A DNA stretch of 6,901 nt from Casp-actino8 sp964614655. Its GTDB lineage: Bacteria; Actinomycetota; Acidimicrobiia; Acidimicrobiales; Ilumatobacteraceae. A program made the translations under genes and the position numbers. The stretch lies in NCBI GenBank assembly GCA_964614655.1, contig CAZTPF010000055.1, forward strand, positions 1 to 6,901. The letters run 5' to 3'. Below the pieces are notes generated by a model, which saw only the letters and a program-made list of their open reading frames with translations, did not search any database and had not been told where the DNA came from. How positions within the stretch are numbered: position 1 is the first letter of the stretch; the number at the start of each line of letters is the position of its first letter. Shown here piece after piece: positions 1 through 5,305 of the stretch.

Positions 1-142
1 AGAGCGGCTGGTACCAGTGGGTGTCGGACGGCTCGATGACGGCGATGTCGGACACCCCGGCCTTCTTCAGTCGGGCGGCCACGGTGATCCCGCCGGTGCC
101 GCCGCCGACGATCACGACATCGTGCTGAATGGTCGGACTCAT
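1..142 (-). CDS. Partial FAD/NAD(P)-dependent oxidoreductase, sulfide:quinone oxidoreductase-like (N-terminus)
   Basis: This is the first 47 codons of a gene that runs off the left edge. The translation starts MSPTIQHDVVIVGGGTGG and has a classic dinucleotide-binding Rossmann fold: a hydrophobic strand (residues 8-12), the GxGxxG turn (G13, G15, G18), a helix (19-29), and a second strand ending in acidic E37, which would bind the FAD adenosine ribose. The visible part ends in HWYQPL (42-47). That resembles the HxYQPLW segment following the first Rossmann motif in sulfide:quinone oxidoreductases, which oxidise sulfide to polysulfide or persulfide and pass electrons to quinone. The start is firm: AGGAGG lies 4 nt upstream and a good promoter precedes it. 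The family fold is certain. The sulfide assignment is inferred from the YQPL segment and the operator-like repeat; a related NADH dehydrogenase or other flavoprotein is possible. The redox-active cysteines lie outside the window. Confidence 0.8.
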   Translation of the reverse strand, partial: MSPTIQHDVVIVGGGTGGITVAARLKKAGVSDIAVIEPSDTHWYQPL

Positions 143-146
143 GTTC

Positions 147-152
147 CCTCCT
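147..152 (-). promoter_or_regulatory. Shine-Dalgarno of the oxidoreductase gene
   Basis: On the minus strand AGGAGG sits 4 nt before the ATG ending at 142 (AGGAGGGAACATG), or 4-6 nt depending on which purines pair. It is a near-perfect anti-16S match and fixes this start codon. Confidence 0.8.
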
Positions 153-153
153 A

Positions 154-167
154 TACCCCGAGGGGTA
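154..167. promoter_or_regulatory. Inverted repeat operator candidate, CsoR/CstR-like
   Basis: The sequence TACCCC-GA-GGGGTA is a 14-bp inverted repeat with perfect 6-bp arms and a 2-bp spacer. Its G/C tracts bounded by TA resemble the operators of the CsoR/RcnR/CstR (DUF156) repressor family. It overlaps the last base of the minus-strand -10 hexamer and is centred on the predicted transcription start, where a bound repressor would block initiation. CstR-type members sense persulfides and control sulfide-oxidation genes, which fits the SQR-like gene downstream. The symmetry and position are seen directly; the regulator family is inferred, and no regulator gene is in the window. Confidence 0.55.
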
Positions 168-195
168 CCGTACGCCCGGCCGTCGGGCCGGTCAA
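167..195 (-). promoter_or_regulatory. Sigma-70-type promoter of the oxidoreductase gene
   Basis: On the minus strand, TTGACC (plus 190-195) is followed by a 17-bp spacer and TACGGT (plus 167-172). The -35 matches TTGACA at five of six positions and the spacing is optimal. The predicted start is near plus position 160, giving a leader of roughly 18 nt that contains the AGGAGG. This is the clearest promoter in the window. Confidence 0.65.
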
Positions 196-210
196 GTGGC
201 CTCGTGGGAA

Positions 211-228
211 TTCGGGAGATTTTCGGGA
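211..228. repeat. Two direct TTCGGGA heptamers, 11 bp apart
   Basis: TTCGGGA occurs at 211-217 and again at 222-228, a period of 11 bp or about one helical turn. The pair lies between the divergent oxidoreductase promoter and the flp start. Helically phased direct repeats are a common layout for response-regulator or activator sites, so this could serve either gene. No function can be proved from the sequence, and a chance occurrence is quite possible. Confidence 0.3.
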
Positions 229-291
229 AGCGGAGCTGGACGCGTCCCACAACGATGCCCGTTCTGGTTCGCCGACCGGCGAGCCATGAAC

Positions 292-298
292 AAAGGAG
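292..298 (+). promoter_or_regulatory. Shine-Dalgarno of flp
   Basis: AAAGGAG lies 7 nt upstream of the ATG at 306. This strong site sets the flp start; the same frame is open from further upstream (to 129) but has no comparable site there. I found no convincing plus-strand -35/-10 pair between 170 and 290, so the operon promoter remains unidentified. Confidence 0.75.
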
Positions 299-305
299 AC
301 AGTCC

Positions 306-503
306 ATGAATCGCTTGATCGTTCGAGCACTCAATCGCCTCTCGGCTCCCACGTCGAACCAGGCCAGTGATCAGGCCAGCGACCAAGGCGGCGTGGCCGC
401 CGAATACGGAGTCCTGTTGGCCGGCATCGTCGCTCTCGTCGCGGTGGCTGCGACGGCCCTCGGTGGCCGTATCAGCGATCTCTTCGACACGATCCTTCCC
501 TGA
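306..503 (+). CDS. flp: Flp-type major prepilin
   Basis: This 65-residue protein is the expected structural subunit of the type IVc (Tad/Flp) pilus. Residues 1-28 are a hydrophilic leader with basic residues. The Flp motif follows, with predicted cleavage between G28 and G29, giving mature GVAAEYG with Glu at +5 and Tyr at +6. Residues 35-52 form the hydrophobic helix and 53-65 a short polar tail ending in FDTILP. The mature pilin would be only about 37 residues, within the small size range of the family. The leader contains an internal ASDQ-ASDQ duplication just before the cleavage site. The ATG has a strong SD. The gene opens the tad cluster, and tadE begins 4 nt after its stop. The likely peptidase is encoded at 6141-6767. 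Assignment is firm from the G/xxxxEY signature and neighbours. Confidence 0.93.
   Translation: MNRLIVRALNRLSAPTSNQASDQASDQGGVAAEYGVLLAGIVALVAVAATALGGRISDLFDTILP
360..383 (+). repeat. 12-bp tandem duplication in the flp leader
   Basis: CAGGCCAGTGAT (360-371) is followed directly by CAGGCCAGCGAC (372-383), differing at two positions. In frame it encodes the repeated Q-A-S-D unit immediately before the prepilin cleavage site. It looks like a small in-frame duplication that lengthens the leader peptide. Confidence 0.7.
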
Positions 504-507
504 GTCG

Positions 508-876
508 ATGCGACGTTCACGAACAACGGACGGCGGAGTGGCGGCGGTCGAGTTCGCGCTCGTCCTCCCGCTGCTCGTCGTCTTGTTGTTCGTGATCGTC
601 AACGGCGGCCTGGTGTACCTCGATCAACTGCATCTGCAGTCGGCGGCGCGAGACGGCGCTCGTGTCGCCTCGGTCGATCCGAACCAGGGTTGCAGTACGG
701 CTCTGGCCTCGTTGTCGGGCAACGACGTCGGGATGACGTCGTGCGAACTCGTCCAGGACTGTTCGCAGGGATCGGCCGAAGTGCGACTCACGTCGATTCA
801 GAGCATCTCCATCCCTGTCATCGGTGAGAGGACGGTGAATCTCGATGCGTCGTCGACGTTCGTGTGTCCCCCGTGA
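508..876 (+). CDS. tadE: TadE-like pseudopilin
   Basis: This 122-residue protein has the TadE layout. A short basic leader (1-10) ends in GG, followed by VAAVEF with Glu (E15) at +5, so peptidase cleavage is predicted between G10 and V11. A hydrophobic helix spans about 17-34, then comes the signature SAARDGARVAS (45-55) typical of the TadE family, and a periplasmic or extracellular domain to the C-terminus. Four cysteines (C62, C79, C85, C120) lie in the exported part and could form two disulfides. TadE-family pseudopilins are processed by the same peptidase as Flp and are needed for pilus biogenesis. The ATG lies 4 nt after the flp stop without a strong SD of its own, suggesting coupled translation. 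The 3' end overlaps the next gene by 32 bp. Confidence 0.88.
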   Translation: MRRSRTTDGGVAAVEFALVLPLLVVLLFVIVNGGLVYLDQLHLQSAARDGARVASVDPNQGCSTALASLSGNDVGMTSCELVQDCSQGSAEVRLTSIQSISIPVIGERTVNLDASSTFVCPP

Positions 877-1789
877 TCGAGACGATCGCGGATCCATCGC
901 CATCATCGTGGCGGTCGCCTTCGTGCCGCTCGCGATGGCTCTGGCCGTCGTCGCCGACGGAGGGCGGGTATGGATGGAGAAGCAGGAGTTGCAGAACCAG
1001 GTCGAGGCATCGGCGCTGGCGGCCGCTCAGTCGCACGCCGTCGACGGCACGTCGTGCGCACCCGACGCTCTCGCCCTCGTGAGTGGCGATGCGACGTGTT
1101 CGACGGTCCCCACCGCCAACGGTTCAGTGACGACTGTTTCGTCGTCGGACGACGTGTCGTTGTTCTTCGCCCAGTTGTTCGGACGGAGTTCGGCGGGTGT
1201 CGAGGCATCGGCGTCGGTGCGCATCGGTCCGGTCGAATCGGTCACGGGACTGCGTCCGTTGGCGATGTGCATCGGCAATGAGGCGCTCGTCGAGTGGTTG
1301 GCATCGGGCAAGACCTCGACCGAGGTGTACACCATCGGTGTCGCCGCCACGACGCCCGAGTGCGGAGGCAAAGTTCCGGGCAACTGGGGAGTGCTCGACT
1401 TCGACGGCGGCTCGAATTCGAACCGCGACACCAGGGAATGGATCGCCAATGGGTACCCCGGTTCGGTATCGGTGGGCGAGACGTTCGACGGCGATCCGGG
1501 AGTACCGTCGACGTCGATGCGGCTCGGCAATCTCGTCGGGCAATCGGTGGTGTTGCCCGTGTTCGAGAACCCGCGAGGGCAGGGTTCGAACGCGCAGTAC
1601 GACGTAGCCGGTTTCGTGAAGGTTCGCCTCGTCGGAGTGACGCTCTCGGGCTCGGCCAACAAGCGCAACATCAAGGTGGTGTTCGAGAGCACGTCGATGA
1701 GGGGATCGGTGGGCGGGATCGATGCTCCCAATTTCGGTGTCTCGTCCTGGTCGGTTTGTTCATTCGACGGAAAAGGTGTGTGTTCATGA
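845..1789 (+). CDS. tadG: TadG-like pilus assembly protein with large exported domain
   Basis: This 314-residue protein starts with a basic stretch (1-15), then a hydrophobic segment (about 17-38) beginning GSIAIIVAV, then DGGRVWMEKQELQNQVEASALAAAQ. That is the Tad/TadG N-terminal pattern in which a membrane anchor leads into an amphipathic helix. There is no Glu at +5 after a glycine, so it should remain an uncleaved anchor rather than a processed pilin. The remaining 250 residues are predicted exported. They contain a Gly/Asn-rich stretch (GNWGVLDFDGGSNSN, 179-193) and six cysteines (C71, C85, C142, C173, C305, C313). The start overlaps tadE by 32 bp; AGAGGA at 827-832 may serve as SD, at long spacing. 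No other in-frame start is available between 845 and the anchor. The last codons overlap cpaB as ATGA. The role as minor, tip or surface component is inferred. Confidence 0.8.
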   Translation: MRRRRSCVPRDRDDRGSIAIIVAVAFVPLAMALAVVADGGRVWMEKQELQNQVEASALAAAQSHAVDGTSCAPDALALVSGDATCSTVPTANGSVTTVSSSDDVSLFFAQLFGRSSAGVEASASVRIGPVESVTGLRPLAMCIGNEALVEWLASGKTSTEVYTIGVAATTPECGGKVPGNWGVLDFDGGSNSNRDTREWIANGYPGSVSVGETFDGDPGVPSTSMRLGNLVGQSVVLPVFENPRGQGSNAQYDVAGFVKVRLVGVTLSGSANKRNIKVVFESTSMRGSVGGIDAPNFGVSSWSVCSFDGKGVCS

Positions 1790-2391
1790 AAGATCTGCGA
1801 CCTCTGAAGCGCTTCGCGCCGGCAGCGTCGGCTTTCGTTCTGGTCGCCTTGGGCACCTTGTTGGCTCTGCCGAGTGACGACGAGGCGGCCAAGGCCGACC
1901 TCCGTCGCCCCACCCTCGTCCTGTCGACGGATATGGAGTCGGGATCTTCGACCGCCGATCTGGTCTCCGACGTCGAGGTGAAGATGTTGGAGCTCGACGC
2001 GCGAGCCAGTGGTGCGCTGTCGTCGCTCGACGAGCTGCCCGACGGTGTTCTGGTCGCCGATCACGTGGCCGGGCAACAACTGCTGTCGTCGTCCTTCGCC
2101 GCCAATGTGGTGGAGGGTCTCGGCGAGGGCTTCGTCGCGTTGTCGGTTCGACTCGACGCCGAGCGATGGGTGGGTCCGCTCGTCACGACGGGTGACGTGG
2201 TCGACGTGTACGACATCGGTGTCGACTCGGCCACTCCGATCGCTCGGCGGGCCGTCGTTCTGAAGTCCCCGTCGCCGACGGATCTCGGACCGGGCGACGA
2301 TGCGGTCGTCTCTCTCGGTGTTCCCGAGCAGTCGCTGTCGGCCGTGCTGGTCGCGGCCAGCGAGAAGCGCATCTGGTTGGTCGGCCCATGA
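1786..2391 (+). CDS. cpaB: CpaB/RcpC-family Flp pilus assembly protein (SAF domain)
   Basis: This 201-residue protein has a basic N-terminus, one membrane anchor (about 12-29) and an exported region. Residues 42-105 fit a SAF domain: a strand (PTLVLSTDM), then VEVKMLELDARASGALSSLDELPDGVLVADHVAGQQLL, with the usual 'gralvadhvagqqLl' end. Residues 116-143 (FVALSVRLD...TTGDVVDVY) match the following RcpC/CpaB segment, where the GDxVDVY loop is characteristic. In Gram-negative bacteria this protein acts with the RcpA/CpaC secretin; none is encoded here, so it may contact the cell wall or the pilus base instead. At 201 residues it is shorter than many proteobacterial homologues. AAAAGGTG at 1771-1778 is the SD. 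It overlaps its neighbours at both ends by 4 bp (ATGA). Confidence 0.8.
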   Translation: MKDLRPLKRFAPAASAFVLVALGTLLALPSDDEAAKADLRRPTLVLSTDMESGSSTADLVSDVEVKMLELDARASGALSSLDELPDGVLVADHVAGQQLLSSSFAANVVEGLGEGFVALSVRLDAERWVGPLVTTGDVVDVYDIGVDSATPIARRAVVLKSPSPTDLGPGDDAVVSLGVPEQSLSAVLVAASEKRIWLVGP

Positions 2392-3164
2392 GCACGGCCA
2401 AGAATCCCGTCGTCGCCATCGCGTCACCGAAGGGTGGCAACGGCAAGACGACCGTCGCCGCGACTCTGGCCGTGGCCATGGGTCGTCGACATCAAACATT
2501 GCTCGTCGATCTCGATGTTCACTTCGGCGACGTGGAGTACGCCTTGCGCTTTCATCCCATTCATCGGCTCGGCGACGCCGTGCGCCGGCTCAAAGAGAAT
2601 CCCAAAGTCGACGTGGCCACGCTGCTCACGTCGCATCCGACGGGCGTGGAAGCCCTGTGCGCACCGAGCGATCCGGTGGAAGCCGACCGCATCGAGCCAC
2701 AGGACGTCTTCGCCGTCGTCGACCGACTGATCGAGCTCGGCAAGCCCGTCGTGCTCGACACCGCGGGCGGTATCAACGACTACACCCTCGGAGCGCTCGA
2801 TCGTTCCACCGACATCGTCCTCGTCAGCGGAACCGACGTTCCGTCGGTGCAGGCGGGACGCAAGTTGATCGACACCATGACACAACTCGAGATGCCGGTG
2901 TCGAAGGTTCACCTGTTGGTCAATCGTTCGACCGCACGCGTGGGTCTGTCAGTGAAGGACGTGGAGGCGGTCCTCGGCATGACGGCCGCGCTCGAAGTTC
3001 CCGAGCATCCGAGTGTGGCCGCAGCCATGAATCAAGGTTCGCCGGTCACCGAGTCGTCACCGCAGGGCGCGATCGCGCGGTCGTTCTTCCAGTTCGCCGA
3101 TCGGATCCTCGGTGTCGATGACGTGGTCGTGCGTCGGCGCTTCGCGTTCGGTGGTCGGTCGTGA
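2388..3164 (+). CDS. tadZ: TadZ/CpaE-type MinD-like ATPase
   Basis: This 258-residue ParA/MinD-superfamily ATPase carries the deviant Walker A KGGNGKTT (15-22) with signature lysine K15 and P-loop K20. A Walker A' region follows, DLDVHFGDVE (41-50), whose D-x-D-x-x-F-G-D pattern is typical of CpaE/TadZ. The Walker B-like VVLDTAGG (121-128) has D124. A base-recognition segment HLLVNR (175-180) and a C-terminal region complete the fold. TadZ proteins localise the Tad machinery, often to a pole. The protein begins almost directly with the ATPase fold, so the N-terminal receiver-like domain of many CpaE/TadZ proteins is absent. All nucleotide-binding residues appear intact, so it is probably an active ATPase. 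It overlaps cpaB by ATGA and tadA by GTGA. Confidence 0.86.
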   Translation: MSTAKNPVVAIASPKGGNGKTTVAATLAVAMGRRHQTLLVDLDVHFGDVEYALRFHPIHRLGDAVRRLKENPKVDVATLLTSHPTGVEALCAPSDPVEADRIEPQDVFAVVDRLIELGKPVVLDTAGGINDYTLGALDRSTDIVLVSGTDVPSVQAGRKLIDTMTQLEMPVSKVHLLVNRSTARVGLSVKDVEAVLGMTAALEVPEHPSVAAAMNQGSPVTESSPQGAIARSFFQFADRILGVDDVVVRRRFAFGGRS

Positions 3165-4450
3165 GCCTGGCCGCCCGCGCCGATCGGGTGACGTCCAACG
3201 TCACGCCCATCCGCCCGACGACCGACGACGACGAAGAGTTCCTTCTGCCGTCACGGGATGACGTGCGGGACATCGTCGAACGGGTCAGAGATCGCTTGTC
3301 GGAGGTTTCCGATCGGGCCACGATGTCGGACGACCGGCTGCGAGTCCTCGTGGAGAGCAACGTGGCCACGGTCATGTCCCTGCCCGAGGTGGCGTCGAAC
3401 ATCGACGATCCGATCCGCATGCATGCCGCCGCCCTCGACGAACTGCTGGGTTTCGGACCATTGCAGGATCTGCTCGACGATCCGAAGATCTCCGAGATCA
3501 TGGTGAACGGGCTCGACGGGGTCTACATCGAAACGAATGGCATCTTGCGGCGGACGAACCGGTCGTTCGACTCGACCGAGCAGTTGTTGCGGGTGATCGA
3601 GCGAATGGTGCGTACGTCGGGGCGGCGAGTCGATCAGTCGTCGCCGATGGTCGATGCCCGACTTCCCGACGGATCTCGCCTCAACGTGATCCTGCCTCCG
3701 CTCGCCGTCGACGGTCCGTCGATCACGATCCGCAAGTTCACCGCCGGACATCTCCACCTGGACGATCTGGTGGAGCAGGGTTCGCTCTCGGCCGAGGCCG
3801 CCGACTTCCTGCGATCGGCCGTCGCCTCCAAGGCCGACGTGCTCGTGAGCGGTGGCACGGGTACGGGCAAGACGACGATTCTCAACATCTTGTCGTCGTT
3901 CATCGGTCGCCATGAGCGGGTCGTCACGGTCGAGGACGCCGTCGAACTCTCACTCGATCTGCCCAACCTCATCCGCCTCGAGACTCGACCGGCCAACGCC
4001 GAGGGAGCGGGTGGGGTCACCATCCGCGACTTGGTCCGCAACTCCTTGCGTATGCGGCCCGACCGCATCGTGGTGGGAGAGGTGCGCGGCGCCGAAGCCC
4101 TCGACATGTTGCAGGCGATGAACACCGGTCACGAGGGATCGCTGTCGACAGTTCACGCGAATTCACCGCGTGATGCGCTGCGTCGCCTCGAGACCATGGT
4201 TCTTCTCGGTGGTGTCGACCTTCCACTGCGGGCCATCCGCGAGCAGATTGCTTCGGCGATCGACGTGGTCGTGCAGTTGACTCGCGATCCGGCGGGCCAT
4301 CGGTTCGTGTCGTCGATCACCGAGGTGGTCGGGATGGAGAGCGACGTGGTGTCGACCGCCGATCTCTTCGTGCGTTCGACACCCTTGCACGAGTCGCCGC
4401 TCGTCTCCTCCGGTGTCTCGTCGCACCGACTGACGGGAGCGCGCGCATGA
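3161..4450 (+). CDS. tadA: TadA/CpaF pilus assembly ATPase
   Basis: This 429-residue secretion ATPase of the T2SS-E/VirB11 superfamily powers Tad pilus assembly as a cytoplasmic hexamer. An N-terminal helical region (about 30-90) is followed by the CpaF N-domain (GFGPLQDLLDDPKISEIMVNG, 97-117 in two parts) and SITIRKF (187-193). Walker A is GGTGTGKTT (231-239; K237). The Asp box is TVEDAVEL (256-263). Walker B is DRIVVGEVRG (301-310; E307). The His box is NTGHEGSLSTVHANSP (321-336; H324 and H332). All catalytic elements are present and the length is normal. Translation starts with GTG inside the tadZ stop (GTGA), so it is probably coupled to tadZ. The last 35 residues are polar and variable. 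Very confident. Confidence 0.96.
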   Translation: MSLAARADRVTSNVTPIRPTTDDDEEFLLPSRDDVRDIVERVRDRLSEVSDRATMSDDRLRVLVESNVATVMSLPEVASNIDDPIRMHAAALDELLGFGPLQDLLDDPKISEIMVNGLDGVYIETNGILRRTNRSFDSTEQLLRVIERMVRTSGRRVDQSSPMVDARLPDGSRLNVILPPLAVDGPSITIRKFTAGHLHLDDLVEQGSLSAEAADFLRSAVASKADVLVSGGTGTGKTTILNILSSFIGRHERVVTVEDAVELSLDLPNLIRLETRPANAEGAGGVTIRDLVRNSLRMRPDRIVVGEVRGAEALDMLQAMNTGHEGSLSTVHANSPRDALRRLETMVLLGGVDLPLRAIREQIASAIDVVVQLTRDPAGHRFVSSITEVVGMESDVVSTADLFVRSTPLHESPLVSSGVSSHRLTGARA

Positions 4451-5292
4451 GCTCGACACTCGCCGCGATCTCTTACGGTACGGCCGCGTTTTTCGGCGTC
4501 GTGGGAGTGTCGCGCTCCCGTCGACGTCGGCTCGTGACCAAGCGGGCGCGTCAACAGGTCGGTCTGCTGCCGGTCGTCGAATCCGATCGCCGCCGCCGAC
4601 GGAACTCGACCGGCACCAACCTGATCGTCATGGGTCTGCTTGCCGGTTCCCTCGGCCTACTCACCCTCGGCCCGGTGGGAGCACTCGCCGCCGCTTTGCC
4701 GGTCGTGCCGTTCCGATCGTGGGAGTCTCGCCGGACGCGCAAACGACGCGAACAGTTGGCCGATCAGTTGGCCCCGGCGTTGCAGTTGGTGGTCGGGCAC
4801 CTGCGCATCGGACGCAACGTCATATCGGCGTTGTCGGAAGTCGCCGAGGACACGCCGGCCCCGCTCGGCGATCTTCTCCGTGAAGTGGTGTCCGAGGTTC
4901 GTTTGGGATCGGCGGTGGACGAAGTTTTGCGGGAGGTGGCCGAAAGAGAGAACGAACGACACCTCGGTGTCGTGGCATCGGCCATCGGACTTCAGAGTCG
5001 CCACGGTGGTTCGTTGGTCGAGATCCTGGAGACCGTGGTCGAGACCATCGAGGAGGAGGACCGTCTCCGACGCGACATCCGCAGTCTCACCGCCGACGGA
5101 CGTTTGAGCGCGCAGGTTCTGCTCGCCATGCCCCCGGCGGTTCTGGTGATCGTGTCGCTGCTCAGCCCGGGCTACGCCGCACCGCTGTGGGAGGACTCCG
5201 CCGGGCGAGCCATGTCGATGGTCGGGCTGGTTCTCGGCGTCGTGGGTTGGCGTTGGCTGCGTTCGCTCGGAACGCCGAAGGTGGTCGCGTGA
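4447..5292 (+). CDS. tadB: TadB inner-membrane platform protein (T2SSF domain)
   Basis: This 281-residue membrane protein is one of the two platform subunits that couple the TadA ATPase to pilin extraction and polymerisation. An N-terminal membrane segment (about 5-21) precedes an Arg-rich linker (22-53). A hydrophobic hairpin lies at 58-88. The cytoplasmic T2SSF (GspF-like) domain covers about 105-240 and includes QLAPALQLVVGHLRIGRNVISALSEV in part, plus HGGSLVEILETVVETIEEEDRLRRDI in part, both typical of TadB. Final membrane segments lie at about 222-240 and 255-271. The ATG overlaps the tadA stop (ATGA), with GGGAG at 4435-4439 as SD. tadC follows after 13 nt. TadB rather than TadC is chosen from order and from the HGG(S/N)L-ETV-IREE-like segment. 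Confidence 0.9.
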   Translation: MSSTLAAISYGTAAFFGVVGVSRSRRRRLVTKRARQQVGLLPVVESDRRRRRNSTGTNLIVMGLLAGSLGLLTLGPVGALAAALPVVPFRSWESRRTRKRREQLADQLAPALQLVVGHLRIGRNVISALSEVAEDTPAPLGDLLREVVSEVRLGSAVDEVLREVAERENERHLGVVASAIGLQSRHGGSLVEILETVVETIEEEDRLRRDIRSLTADGRLSAQVLLAMPPAVLVIVSLLSPGYAAPLWEDSAGRAMSMVGLVLGVVGWRWLRSLGTPKVVA

Positions 5293-5305
5293 TGAGGATC
5301 GGAAC

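Noticed and set aside
174..193. GC-rich inverted repeats between the -35 and -10 of the minus-strand promoter
   Set aside because: The arms are short and made only of G and C, which arises easily at this composition; the nearby TACCCC/GGGGTA repeat is better defined.
286..309. A seven-codon upstream frame (MNKGDSP) ending in an ATGA overlap with flp
   Set aside because: Its codons are simply the flp SD region. It has no good SD itself, so it is most likely chance, although the overlap is neat.
1027..2499. A 490-codon open frame on the minus strand opposite tadG, cpaB and tadZ
   Set aside because: It is antisense to three well-supported genes and its translation is rich in Arg, Asp, Thr and Ser with no recognisable domain, as expected for a shadow frame in GC-rich coding DNA.
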